Shown: positions 7,700 to 14,687 of the stretch, piece after piece
Layout: each line of letters starts with the position of its first letter
How positions within the stretch are numbered: position 1 is the first letter of the stretch
From: Candidatus Omnitrophota bacterium
GTDB lineage: Bacteria; Omnitrophota; Koll11; Gygaellales; Profunditerraquicolaceae
NCBI GenBank assembly: GCA_028719045.1
Contig: JAQULD010000012.1
Coordinates: 1 to 21,292, forward strand
Reading direction: 5' to 3'
DNA: 21,292 nucleotides
The notes under the pieces: generated by a model
What the model was told of the DNA's origin: nothing
Databases searched by the model: none
The model's input: the letters and a program-made list of their open reading frames with translations, nothing else
Program-made: the position numbers and the translations under genes

Positions 7700-8959
7700 C
7701 TATGTGGCGATAGAGGGTTCCAGTTCCAGTATTTGTAAAAAACAATCCACTATCCGCGGGTCAAACTGCGTGGATTTATTACGCAGGAGCTCTTCCTTTG
7801 CCACCTCAAGAGACAGCCTTTTACGGTAAGGCCTGTCTGTAGTCATCGCGTCAAAAGAATCCGCGACAGCCATGATCCTGGAACCCAGCGCGATTTCCTC
7901 CCCTTTTTTCCCGTCGGGATATCCGCGCCCGTCGTATCTTTCATGGTGGCTTCTGACCAAATGGGAAACATCTTTTAAAAAAGGCAGGGAACCGACGATC
8001 TGTTCCCCCTTTACGGGATGCATCTTGATCTGTTCGAATTCCTCATCGGTAAGCTTACCCGGTTTTAAAAGTATGCCGTCCCGCACGCCGATCTTGCCGA
8101 TATCGTGCAGTAAAGCTGCGCGCCTTATCTTTTCCAACTCGGATGCGGTATATCCTGTTTTCTTCGCTATCGCCACCGAATATCTGGTCACATTTTCGGA
8201 ATGGCTCTTTGTATACGGGTCGCGCGCGTCAAGGACAATGGCCAAAGTCGTAATGGTCTTAAGATAATCCTCTTGTATTTGTTCATGCAGCTTAAAATTC
8301 TGGAAAGTGACACTGGCCATCCGCGCGACATTGGTCAAAAGTTTAAAATCCCTGTCCGTGAAGGGAAGCGAACTCCTTTTATTAGCCACGTTTAAGACCC
8401 CGATCACCTTGCTGTCATAAAAAAGCGGCACGCTGATGAACGAATTCTTAAGATAATCCTCTTTGTTCATCCCTTTATAGTAGGAATTGTTTTGGAGGTC
8501 ATTTATAAGCAACGCCTCCTTTGTTTCCATGACCTTTCCGGAAATACTGTCGCCTCTTTCAAAAGACAATTCCTGCAGCAGCTCTTTTTTTATCCCCAAG
8601 GCGAAAGCCGGCTTCAGGCGGGAAACACTATCGTCAAAAAGGAAGAGCACGCAGGAACTGACATTCAGGAATCCGTTCACCTGTTCCACAAGGATTTGCG
8701 CGATCTTGTCCCTGTCCAGCGCAAGCGAGATATTCTCGTTTAATTTAAATAAAAAGGAGTTTTCTTCTTCAAACCAGATCTTATCCGCCAATTCAGAAGT
8801 TTGCCTGGGGCTTTCCAACGCGGCGGGATCAATTACGGCCAAAGCAACAGGCTTAGGCGAATCCGGGATTTCTTTCTTCTTTAAATATGGCTTGATGAGC
8901 CGGTTAGCCATAAAGCCGGTAAAAAAACCCAAAATCAGTAAAAAGATTATGTTCATCAT
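7700..8959 (-). CDS. Membrane-anchored GAF / HD-GYP domain protein, probable c-di-GMP phosphodiesterase
   Basis: This 419-residue protein starts with a hydrophobic segment (about residues 3-19) that should anchor it in the inner membrane. A GAF domain follows at about 75-225, then an HD-GYP domain at about 235-415. The hydrolase signature is intact: HD at 285-286 in LLHDIGKIG, HPVKGEQI, SHHERYDGRGYPDG (GYP at 346-348) and the ADSFDAMTTDRPYR motif. HD-GYP domains typically hydrolyse cyclic di-GMP, so a signal-sensing phosphodiesterase is likely; the GAF ligand is unknown. A strong promoter lies only 8 bases before the ATG (see 8968-8996). There are two adjacent ATGs and either could start the protein. 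The BatD-like gene follows after two bases. Confidence 0.9.
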   Translation of the reverse strand: MMNIIFLLILGFFTGFMANRLIKPYLKKKEIPDSPKPVALAVIDPAALESPRQTSELADKIWFEEENSFLFKLNENISLALDRDKIAQILVEQVNGFLNVSSCVLFLFDDSVSRLKPAFALGIKKELLQELSFERGDSISGKVMETKEALLINDLQNNSYYKGMNKEDYLKNSFISVPLFYDSKVIGVLNVANKRSSLPFTDRDFKLLTNVARMASVTFQNFKLHEQIQEDYLKTITTLAIVLDARDPYTKSHSENVTRYSVAIAKKTGYTASELEKIRRAALLHDIGKIGVRDGILLKPGKLTDEEFEQIKMHPVKGEQIVGSLPFLKDVSHLVRSHHERYDGRGYPDGKKGEEIALGSRIMAVADSFDAMTTDRPYRKRLSLEVAKEELLRNKSTQFDPRIVDCFLQILELEPSIAT

Positions 8960-8967
8960 TAAAATAA

Positions 8968-8996
8968 ATTATATCTGTAATTGGCCCCGGAGTCAA
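8968..8996 (-). promoter_or_regulatory. Strong sigma70-type promoter for the HD-GYP gene
   Basis: On the minus strand TTGACT (8991-8996) is separated by exactly 17 bases from TATAAT (8968-8973). It lies between the dusB stop and the HD-GYP start. Transcription should begin near 8961, only two bases before the first ATG, with no ribosome site in the leader. Near-consensus boxes and spacing are seen directly; use of the promoter is inferred. Confidence 0.75.
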
Positions 8997-9014
8997 TAAA
9001 TACCGTTTTAAACA

Positions 9015-9980
9015 CTACCGGAGGCTGCCGAATCCTTCTATCACCGCCAGCATTTGTTCTTTTGTTTTGGCAGCACAGGCTTTATAGCGCAAATGCCTCA
9101 CCTTGCGGAAACTTTTTGTATACCAGCTGAAAAACTTGCGAAAAATTATTACCCCGCGCCTTTCCGTGTAAAAATCAATACACGAATTTAAATGCTCGAT
9201 CATTGTGTTTGCCACCTCAAGGCGCTTCGGCCTTTCCAAAACAGAGCCGTTTTTAAGGAACTCCCGGCATTCCTTGAAAATCCAGGGATTTCCGAAGCTT
9301 CCCCTGGCAATAAGCAGCCCGTCGCAGCCGGTTTCATCGAACATTTTTTTGGCAAGCTGGGCGGAAAGAACATCCCCGCTGGCTATTACGGGGATCTTTA
9401 GGGCTTTTTTTACTTCTTCAATGGATTTATAATCCACTATTCCCGCGTATCCCTGTTCCCGCGTCCTCCCGTGTATAAAAAGGGCCGCTATTCCGGCATC
9501 CTGGGCATAAAGCGCCACTTCCCTGGCGTTAACCGAATTTTTATCCCAGCCTGAACGGATTTTCACGGTCACGGGCAGGCGTGAATTCTTGACCAGGAGT
9601 TTAAGCAATTCCTGGAGTTTTTTGGGATCTTTAAGCAATCCAGCCCCTTCCCCTCTTCTGGTTACTTTTTTTTCAGGGCAGGCAGCGTTGAAATCCAGGA
9701 TGTCGAAATCGTATTTTTGGACCACCTCCAGGGCTTTATTTACAAAATAAGGGTCATGAGCTAATAATTGCACCCCCAAAGGCCTGTCCCTGGGATCAAC
9801 CGAAAGCATTTGCAGGGTTTTTCTGCTGGTGCAGCTTACCGAACGCACATTCAGCATTTCCACAAACGCGAGCTCGCAGCCGAATCTGCGGTTAAGCAGA
9901 CGGAAAGGCAAGTCGCTCACGCCCGCCAGAGGAGCCAGGATAAGATTTGACTTCAAATGAAAGCTGCCGATTTTTAACAT
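9015..9980 (-). CDS. dusB: tRNA-dihydrouridine synthase (DusB-like)
   Basis: This 321-residue flavoenzyme reduces uridine to dihydrouridine in tRNA using FMN and NAD(P)H. The N-terminal LAPLAGVSDLPFR opens the TIM barrel. The catalytic Cys101 is in NAACPEKKVTRRGEGAGLL, where the usual family text is closer to NMGCPVKKV, so this copy is somewhat divergent. The FMN-binding segments KIRSGWD, HGRTREQGY, ASGDV and ARGSFGNPW are present. An AAAGG ribosome site precedes the ATG. The symbol is given on overall resemblance; the exact Dus subfamily and target uridine are not certain. It appears to have its own weak promoter and the next gene has a strong one. Confidence 0.9.
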   Translation of the reverse strand: MLKIGSFHLKSNLILAPLAGVSDLPFRLLNRRFGCELAFVEMLNVRSVSCTSRKTLQMLSVDPRDRPLGVQLLAHDPYFVNKALEVVQKYDFDILDFNAACPEKKVTRRGEGAGLLKDPKKLQELLKLLVKNSRLPVTVKIRSGWDKNSVNAREVALYAQDAGIAALFIHGRTREQGYAGIVDYKSIEEVKKALKIPVIASGDVLSAQLAKKMFDETGCDGLLIARGSFGNPWIFKECREFLKNGSVLERPKRLEVANTMIEHLNSCIDFYTERRGVIIFRKFFSWYTKSFRKVRHLRYKACAAKTKEQMLAVIEGFGSLR

Positions 9981-10006
9981 ATACCTTTTATAAGCGTGGA
10001 GCTCAA

Positions 10007-10012
10007 ATTATA
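10007..10012 (-). promoter_or_regulatory. Possible -10 box for dusB
   Basis: A perfect TATAAT lies on the minus strand, 26 bases before the dusB ATG. The sequence 17 bases further upstream is CATATC, a poor -35 box, so this is tentative. Confidence 0.35.
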
Positions 10013-10013
10013 T

Positions 10014-10042
10014 TTGCTTTTTCGGAAAAGATATGGCATATT
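10014..10042 (+). promoter_or_regulatory. Possible plus-strand promoter before the foldable element
   Basis: TTGCTT (10014-10019), 17 bases, then CATATT (10037-10042). The match is moderate. A start near 10049 would place the foldable element and the terminator on a plus-strand transcript of about 85 bases. Confidence 0.3.
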
Positions 10043-10048
10043 TCTTAT

Positions 10049-10133
10049 AGAGATAACAAGGAGGCGCGGTCGGATAGCGGAAGCTACGAGGCCTATCACC
10101 TACTGAAAACCCCGAGGAGTTTCGGGGTTTTTT
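10049..10133 (+). ncRNA. Candidate small structured RNA ending in a terminator
   Basis: No protein gene lies here. Reading the plus strand, three nested helices can be drawn. The outer one is AGGAGGCG (10059-10066) with CACCTACT (10097-10104), with two mismatches. Inside it GGTC (10068-10071) pairs with GGCC (10090-10093), and TAGC (10075-10078) pairs with GCTA (10083-10086) over a GGAA tetraloop. A strong terminator hairpin with six Ts follows at once. No known RNA family was recognised. The hairpin would also form on the minus strand, where it could be part of the dusB leader, so strand and existence are both uncertain. Confidence 0.3.
10106..10133. terminator. Bidirectional rho-independent terminator
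   Basis: AAAACCCCGA (10106-10115) and TCGGGGTTTT (10122-10131) form a perfect 10-base-pair stem with a six-base loop. On the plus strand the T run is TTTTTT (10128-10133). On the minus strand the stem ends in TTTT and would stop the small membrane protein operon that ends at 10139. Confidence 0.8.
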
Positions 10134-10138
10134 GGTTT

Positions 10139-10363
10139 CTATTTCTTCAGCACCTTTTCGGAGATATCTTCCAGCTGTTTTTTGAGCTCAATCATACTGG
10201 CTTCCAGTTTCTGGTTGGAATTTATTACGCCCTGGTTAGAATTGACTATAGCCTGGCTTAGCTGATCAAAACCGGCGGAAACCTTGCCTAAATCCGGCAA
10301 TTTCACGTAAATTAAACCGAGCAGTATCACAACAACAGCGAGTAAAACATTCATTAGCTTCAT
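10139..10363 (-). CDS. Small single-pass membrane protein with coiled-coil tail
   Basis: This 74-residue protein has one membrane segment at about residues 4-20 (MNVLLAVVVILLGLIYV), then a polar region rich in Gln, Asn, Ser and Lys. That region has heptad-like spacing of hydrophobic residues (LSQAIVNSNQGVINSNQ and later LKKQLEDISEKVL), suggesting a short coiled coil. An AAGGA ribosome site supports the start. It lies 33 bases after the small secreted protein gene and ends five bases before the terminator hairpin, so it is probably the last gene of the pgi transcript. I do not recognise a family and cannot tell on which side of the membrane the tail lies. Confidence 0.7.
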   Translation of the reverse strand: MKLMNVLLAVVVILLGLIYVKLPDLGKVSAGFDQLSQAIVNSNQGVINSNQKLEASMIELKKQLEDISEKVLKK

Positions 10364-10396
10364 GGAAGTTCCTTTTTTTCGAGCGCCAAATCCGGT

Positions 10397-10780
10397 TTAT
10401 TGATTTGCTAAAGAGATAAGGCTCAACTCTTCGCCGGCCTTCTTTGCCACTACCACTACCTGCAACTTACTGCCCTCTTTTTTAAGGAACTCGGCTATCT
10501 TCGCGCTGCTTGCTTTATCGAACTTTATCAGTTTACCATCTGTAAAGATCGAATAACCGCTGGCCTCGCACTGCGGCATAAGCGCGCACTGTTTGGTATG
10601 TGTCTTTACGAATTCAGCCAATTGCTCCGGTTTTTGCGCCCCCGCACAGGCGTTATCGACAATAACCCCCTTAAGAGTCATTTCTTTATTTACCTCCTGG
10701 GATGGCTGTCCCGCCGGCTGCGCATATGCCAAGGTTACGGCAAAGCAAAGAAAAACCGCCAAAACAATGATCTTCTTCAT
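10397..10780 (-). CDS. Small secreted protein, paralogue of 19204-19572
   Basis: The start is set at the ATG at 10778-10780 (127 residues), which gives a classic signal peptide cut after LAYA and is preceded by GGGGAAAGG; seven further in-frame codons upstream are probably untranslated. The mature part contains GVIVDNACAG, KTHTKQCALMPQC, EASGYSIF, GKLIKFD and KIAEFLKKEG, then a beta-rich end. Its three Cys and overall pattern match the protein at 19204-19572. The pattern also resembles, from memory, small periplasmic proteins of Acidobacteria and Planctomycetes with an OB-like fold, but I cannot name a family with certainty. A periplasmic or extracellular location is inferred; function unknown. 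It follows pgi by 59 bases. Confidence 0.75.
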   Translation of the reverse strand: MKKIIVLAVFLCFAVTLAYAQPAGQPSQEVNKEMTLKGVIVDNACAGAQKPEQLAEFVKTHTKQCALMPQCEASGYSIFTDGKLIKFDKASSAKIAEFLKKEGSKLQVVVVAKKAGEELSLISLANQ

Positions 10781-10794
10781 TTCATTTCCTTTCC

Positions 10795-10832
10795 CCTGCA
10801 CATGCAGGATACCAATCCGTACGATAGGATTG
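10795..10832. repeat. Two small inverted repeats between pgi and the secreted protein gene
   Basis: CCTGCA and TGCAGG (10795-10800 and 10803-10808) form a perfect palindrome with a two-base centre. CAATCC and GGATTG (10813-10818 and 10827-10832) form a second hairpin with an eight-base loop. Neither is followed by a T run, so they are not typical terminators. They could stabilise mRNA ends or bind a regulator; purpose unknown. Confidence 0.4.
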
Positions 10833-10839
10833 TGTTTAG

Positions 10840-12312
10840 TTATAAAATGAACTTCCGGTCTTTTACCAACGGAAATTCCTTGATCTCTCTTGCGACGCTT
10901 TCCGGTATCCCCGGTTTGCCCAATTTGTAATACATATAATTTTTATACCCTTCAACCCCGGGCTGGTCAAAGGCATTGATACCCAGCAATTCCCCTTCAA
11001 AGGCGGTGGCCATCTCAAAGAAAAACAACAATCCTCCCCAGTAATAAGGGTTGACTTCAGGCATACTGATCGTGCAGTTCGGCCTTTGTTCCCTTACCAG
11101 CGCCCATTCGGTCGCTTCCTGGGCAAGATGGATCAACTCGGAGAATTTTCTACCGGACAGGATGTCCCCCTTTCCGGGCACTCTTATATCGCGGCTGAAT
11201 TTTCCGACCCTGATAAAAGTCACAGCCTTATTATTTTCCCCTTCTATATTATTCTGCTGGATGGAATGCAGGTCGTTGGTGCCGCGGCTAGACACCGGAG
11301 TCCTGCCTACGCATACAATATTGTCTTTGTCCCTGGACCATTCTTCGCTCCCGTCGCTGGTAACGGAGACCTTCCTGGCGAATTTCTTTCCCAGGCTTTC
11401 GGCCAGTAACTGCACATACCAGTCTGCGGTGGATTTAAGCGTTTCCGAGAAAGGCATAAGTATCGCGACAGATTTGCCTTTGCTTTTGTAAAGGATGGTA
11501 TGAAGCAGTCCGTACATATAAGCGGGATTCTTAAATAAGTCCTCTTCTTTACAGCGTTCGCACATGCGGGCTGCGCCATTAAGCACTTCCTGGATGTTGA
11601 CTCCCACGATCGCTAGATGCAACAACCCCATATTTAATTCCGAAAACCTTCCTCCCACCCCGTTTAAAAGCGGCAGGCTCCTGAAACTGAGATTGTCTCT
11701 CTTATTTTCTTCTTCGACTTTCCTGCGCAGGCTTCCTGATCCCGGGTCTGTGATAGCCACTATCTGCCTGCCGTAATTCTTCCCGGACCCTTTTTTAAGC
11801 CATTCCTCGGCTATCATAAAGCCCGCTTTTGTCTCTGTTGTTTCGCCTGATTTGGAAATAACGACAACAAAAGTCTTTTTAGGGTTAAGATTTTCAAGCA
11901 ATGTGCCCAGGGTATCCGGGTCAAGGTTATTACCTTCAAAATAACACCGCGGCCTTTTGCCCCTCACACCTTTAAATTCATTGTAATAGGCGGGGCAAAG
12001 CGCGTCTTGGGCCGCTTTAATACCGAGATACGAACCGCCTATCCCCAGGGAAATGACATTTTCGTATTTCCCGGAGATCTCTTTCCCCAGCCCCTGGATC
12101 AACTTGATGGTTTTTTTATCCTGGTAAGGCAACATAGTCCATTCAAGCGCAAGTTTCACCCTGGCTTCGGCATCCGCAATGACCTGCGTAAGGTGCCTGT
12201 GCGCTTTTTGGGCATCGTGCCTGGCGGACTCTATCTCATTTATTTCCACGCCATTGGCTTTGCCTATGTTGAAATCAAGCATATTATTAAAATCGAACTT
12301 TATATCTTCCAT
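10840..12312 (-). CDS. pgi: Glucose-6-phosphate isomerase
   Basis: This 490-residue cytoplasmic enzyme interconverts glucose 6-phosphate and fructose 6-phosphate in glycolysis and gluconeogenesis. The start is the ATG at 12310-12312, which has AAAGGAG six bases upstream; the 26 codons upstream in frame lie in the promoter and leader. Sugar-phosphate binding motifs LGIGGSYLG and SKSGETTET are seen, then GGRFSELN, the catalytic-Glu motif QLLAESLGKK, GTNDLHSIQQ with the ring-opening His, and GVEGYKNYM with the C-terminal active-site Lys. Length fits the shorter bacterial type. It is first in a probable transcript with two small envelope proteins, ending at the 10106-10133 terminator. Confidence 0.96.
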   Translation of the reverse strand: MEDIKFDFNNMLDFNIGKANGVEINEIESARHDAQKAHRHLTQVIADAEARVKLALEWTMLPYQDKKTIKLIQGLGKEISGKYENVISLGIGGSYLGIKAAQDALCPAYYNEFKGVRGKRPRCYFEGNNLDPDTLGTLLENLNPKKTFVVVISKSGETTETKAGFMIAEEWLKKGSGKNYGRQIVAITDPGSGSLRRKVEEENKRDNLSFRSLPLLNGVGGRFSELNMGLLHLAIVGVNIQEVLNGAARMCERCKEEDLFKNPAYMYGLLHTILYKSKGKSVAILMPFSETLKSTADWYVQLLAESLGKKFARKVSVTSDGSEEWSRDKDNIVCVGRTPVSSRGTNDLHSIQQNNIEGENNKAVTFIRVGKFSRDIRVPGKGDILSGRKFSELIHLAQEATEWALVREQRPNCTISMPEVNPYYWGGLLFFFEMATAFEGELLGINAFDQPGVEGYKNYMYYKLGKPGIPESVAREIKEFPLVKDRKFIL

Positions 12313-12361
12313 AAACAACTCCTTTGTAAGACGGTTGCTCAAAACCAAAACATAATAGGTA

Positions 12362-12390
12362 ATTATAGACCTGAGGCTTTTCCACTTCAA
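12362..12390 (-). promoter_or_regulatory. Sigma70-type promoter for pgi
   Basis: TTGAAG (12385-12390), 17 bases, then TATAAT (12362-12367) on the minus strand. Transcription would begin near 12355, giving a leader of about 43 bases with a good ribosome site. It lies between the terminator of the gene upstream and pgi. Confidence 0.7.
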
Positions 12391-12408
12391 GGATTATTAT
12401 TGGCTGAC

Positions 12409-12447
12409 AAAAAAACCCGCTATCCTTTAAACTCCAAGGATAGCGGG
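12409..12447 (-). terminator. Rho-independent terminator after the Lys/Asp-rich protein gene
   Basis: A perfect 12-base-pair stem (12416-12427 with 12436-12447) with an eight-base loop is followed on the minus strand by seven Ts. It lies 26 bases after the stop at 12474 and separates that gene from the pgi promoter. Confidence 0.9.
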
Positions 12448-12473
12448 CAGAACTACGCTATTTTGCCGCTTTA

Positions 12474-12863
12474 TTAATTGCCTTTTGAGGACGTATCTTC
12501 CGCTTTTTCTTTATTATCTTTCTTCAAGTCGCGCGCGTCATGCTTTCTGTCTTTCTTGTCGCGTTTCAATTCCCGCACGTCTTTTCTTCTTTCCTTTTTA
12601 TCTTTACGCAATTCTTTCTTGGCTTCCAAAGCGGCGCTTTTATCCTGAGACTTTACCGCTTCTTTAAGGTCCTTGTGGTCCGTTTTAATATCTTTCGTGT
12701 CCGCAACGATTTCTTTTTTATCCTGCTTTATTTCACGGGTATCCTGGCGGATATCCTGTTTTTCAGGGATGCCCTGCGCGTAACCCTTTTGTGCGAGCGC
12801 GAATAAAAACGCCGTTACCAAAACCACGAGTGCTGCCGGTAAAACATACCTAGCCGTCTTCAT
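12474..12863 (-). CDS. Secreted Lys/Asp-rich protein with seven-residue repeats
   Basis: This 129-residue protein starts with a signal peptide (residues 1-29, cleavage probably after KGYA) and has an excellent AAGGAGG ribosome site. The mature chain is almost entirely charged. From about residue 37 to 65 a seven-residue unit recurs, of the form D-x-x-[DE]-[IL]-[KR]-x, as in QDTREIKQDKKEIVADTKDI. After a spacer around residues 68-82 a second, more basic block (ELRKDKKERRKDVREL and following) has the same spacing. The lack of Cys and aromatic residues suggests a long helix or a disordered polyelectrolyte in the periplasm. Similar Asp/Arg-rich small proteins occur in other bacteria, but I know no function. 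It has its own terminator. Confidence 0.75.
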   Translation of the reverse strand: MKTARYVLPAALVVLVTAFLFALAQKGYAQGIPEKQDIRQDTREIKQDKKEIVADTKDIKTDHKDLKEAVKSQDKSAALEAKKELRKDKKERRKDVRELKRDKKDRKHDARDLKKDNKEKAEDTSSKGN

Positions 12864-12935
12864 AAATTCCTCCTTTTTTGGCTATCCAAATGATTAGACG
12901 CAACAGCCGCTAAAAAGGTTTACTTAAAATTAAAA

Positions 12936-13799
12936 TCAAAATTCCAGGGCAAACCTACAGCCTGCTTCGGTAGAGTTATTTTTAGGCTCCCACCCGAATC
13001 CCCAGATAGTGCCTCCGAAAAATATATTCGATTGATTTGACTGCTTGATGCTCCAATACCTGATAAAAGGCTCGATTATAAAATTGAATTTTCCCCCTGT
13101 CCGGCGCAGAGAAACTGACCCCCGCAAACCGTAGCCTTTTTTCTGGGTATTCTTCACATCGCTGAAATTCGGGTCAACATCGCTTAAATGGCTTATCTGC
13201 CTGCCCCACCAGAAATGGTCATATTCAGCCGAAGCCCCGAGCGCCCAGGAGCCGGTTTGATCAACCGCTTTTTTACCGAGGGGCAACAGGACCTCTATGC
13301 CCAGAGGGCTGTAAACATAATTTGACTCCCTGTCGTATCCAGCGTGGCCGGTAGTGGTGATTTTACCGGAAGAATCATTGTTCAAGTACCTGTACCCTAT
13401 GCCTGTAAACGGGGTCAGCGTCAGGCCCTCGAAAAGGCTGTTATATCCGGCGCAAGAAAAATCGTAACCAAGCAGCCCGCGCCCTTCGAGTAAAAAGGTG
13501 TCCTCGTTCTTAGCGGTCCCGGTATTTACGCTTTTATAATCAAGCTGCCCGAAATCGAATCTGCCTTCAGCTTTCAACACGAGTTTATCGCGCCGGGCGT
13601 AAGAGCCGGTTATACCGTACAATAAACCGGTATTTTTCATGATATTAGGTTCTTTGTAATTGAAATAAGCCAGCTCCGTGCCGATCTCCCACACATTCTT
13701 CCCGGATTTATCGGTTGTTTTTATGGTTTTAGCGTTTGCGGCAGAAATACCGGACACAAAAATAAGCGTTATGAATAAGATAGAAAAAATTTTTTTCAT
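12936..13799 (-). CDS. Outer-membrane beta-barrel protein
   Basis: This 287-residue protein has a signal peptide (residues 1-23, cut after SAANA) and a mature part with alternating strands rich in Tyr, Gly, Phe and Trp. The chain ends in AGCRFALEF, with the C-terminal Phe typical of outer-membrane barrels recognised by the Bam complex. Strand-like segments include WEIGTELAYFNY, TPFTGIGYRYLNN and FIIEPFIRYWSIK. It is too short for a TonB receptor; a small porin-like or OmpA-barrel-like protein is possible. It starts 16 bases after the last response regulator, with AAAGGG upstream, so it may belong to the signalling operon. No specific substrate can be inferred. Confidence 0.75.
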   Translation of the reverse strand: MKKIFSILFITLIFVSGISAANAKTIKTTDKSGKNVWEIGTELAYFNYKEPNIMKNTGLLYGITGSYARRDKLVLKAEGRFDFGQLDYKSVNTGTAKNEDTFLLEGRGLLGYDFSCAGYNSLFEGLTLTPFTGIGYRYLNNDSSGKITTTGHAGYDRESNYVYSPLGIEVLLPLGKKAVDQTGSWALGASAEYDHFWWGRQISHLSDVDPNFSDVKNTQKKGYGLRGSVSLRRTGGKFNFIIEPFIRYWSIKQSNQSNIFFGGTIWGFGWEPKNNSTEAGCRFALEF

Positions 13800-13815
13800 T
13801 CCTTTAACCCTTTCA

Positions 13816-14196
13816 TTAGGATTTTGTTTTATCCAAAGCCTTGTTTATTTCGTCAAGCAGCACTTCAGGTTTAAAGGGCTTAATGATAAAAGTCACCGCC
13901 CCTGCCTCAATGCCTCTCAAGACATCTTTTTCCTCTCCTTTTGCCGTGACAAAAATAATCGGGATATGGCTGGTCGCGATATCGGCCTTAAGTTCCCGGG
14001 CCGTGTCAAAACCGTTCATCTGCGGCATATTCACATCCAAAAGTATCAAATCCGGCCTATTCGCGCATATTTTTTGCAGCGCGTCCTTTCCATCCGGGGA
14101 AGAACATACTTCATAGTCGTTTGCCCGGAGCCTGGACTCCAGGAGTTTTGTCATGAAGGGATTGTCTTCTACGACCAGGATCTTCGCTACAGCCAT
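13816..14196 (-). CDS. Single-domain response regulator (CheY-like)
   Basis: This 126-residue protein is a receiver domain alone. The acidic pocket is at VVEDN, the phospho-acceptor is Asp54 in LLDVNMPQMNG, the conserved Thr is residue 84 in FVTAKG, and Lys106 is in IIKPFKP. There is no output domain, so it must act by binding a partner or passing phosphate on. It begins 9 bases after the preceding regulator, with GAGGGG upstream, and is followed 16 bases later by the outer-membrane protein gene. It is clearly similar to its neighbour at 14206-14673, suggesting an old tandem duplication. Confidence 0.92.
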   Translation of the reverse strand: MAVAKILVVEDNPFMTKLLESRLRANDYEVCSSPDGKDALQKICANRPDLILLDVNMPQMNGFDTARELKADIATSHIPIIFVTAKGEEKDVLRGIEAGAVTFIIKPFKPEVLLDEINKALDKTKS

Positions 14197-14205
14197 ATTC
14201 CCCTC

Positions 14206-14673
14206 TTATTTATTTTTCTCATCGTCCAGCGCCTTCTTTATCTTTTGCTCTACAGTATCAAGCATATCAACTTCATAGGCATTATCCGGAGCCCGCCTGT
14301 CGAACCTGATAGCGCTATTGATCTTTTTTAATACGCTGGTAGCCACAAAAGGTTTTAAAATATAATCCAGCGCTCCCCCGTCCCTTACGCTTTTTACCAC
14401 GTCTTCGGTCTCGGTCTTGCCCGTAAGCATGATCACCGGGATAGATTTCGTGATTTCATCTTCGCGGAGCTTCTTTAAGACCTCATGGCCGTTCATTTCA
14501 GGCATGGATATATCAAGAAGGATCAAATCGGGCTTTGCCTCTTTTGCCTTTTGCAGGCCGTCTTTGCCGTTACTGGCGGATATTATTTCGTACCCGTTGG
14601 CTTTCAGCCGGGACTCCACAACCTTGACTATGTTCGGTTCATCGTCTATCACCAATATCTTATTTCCTGCCAT
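14206..14673 (-). CDS. Response regulator, receiver domain with short C-terminal extension
   Basis: This 155-residue protein has a receiver domain at about residues 4-122 with the acidic pair in VIDDEPN, phospho-acceptor Asp54 in LLDISMPEMNG, Thr84 in MLTGKT and Lys107 in YILKPF. A charged tail of about 30 residues follows (with DMLDTVEQKIKKAL), likely helical and not a DNA-binding domain. AAGGAG precedes the ATG by seven bases. It lies 14 bases after the histidine kinase, the likely phosphate donor. With the second regulator it suggests a branched relay or a phosphate sink, which is inference. Confidence 0.92.
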   Translation of the reverse strand: MAGNKILVIDDEPNIVKVVESRLKANGYEIISASNGKDGLQKAKEAKPDLILLDISMPEMNGHEVLKKLREDEITKSIPVIMLTGKTETEDVVKSVRDGGALDYILKPFVATSVLKKINSAIRFDRRAPDNAYEVDMLDTVEQKIKKALDDEKNK

Positions 14674-14687
14674 ATCCAGGCTCCTTG

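Noticed and set aside
9981..10105. A tRNA gene in the gap between dusB and the terminator
   Set aside because: The helices do not form a cloverleaf and there is no T-loop sequence or CCA end.
12313..12390. A 26-residue N-terminal extension of Pgi
   Set aside because: It would start inside the promoter -35 box, and the downstream ATG has a strong ribosome site.
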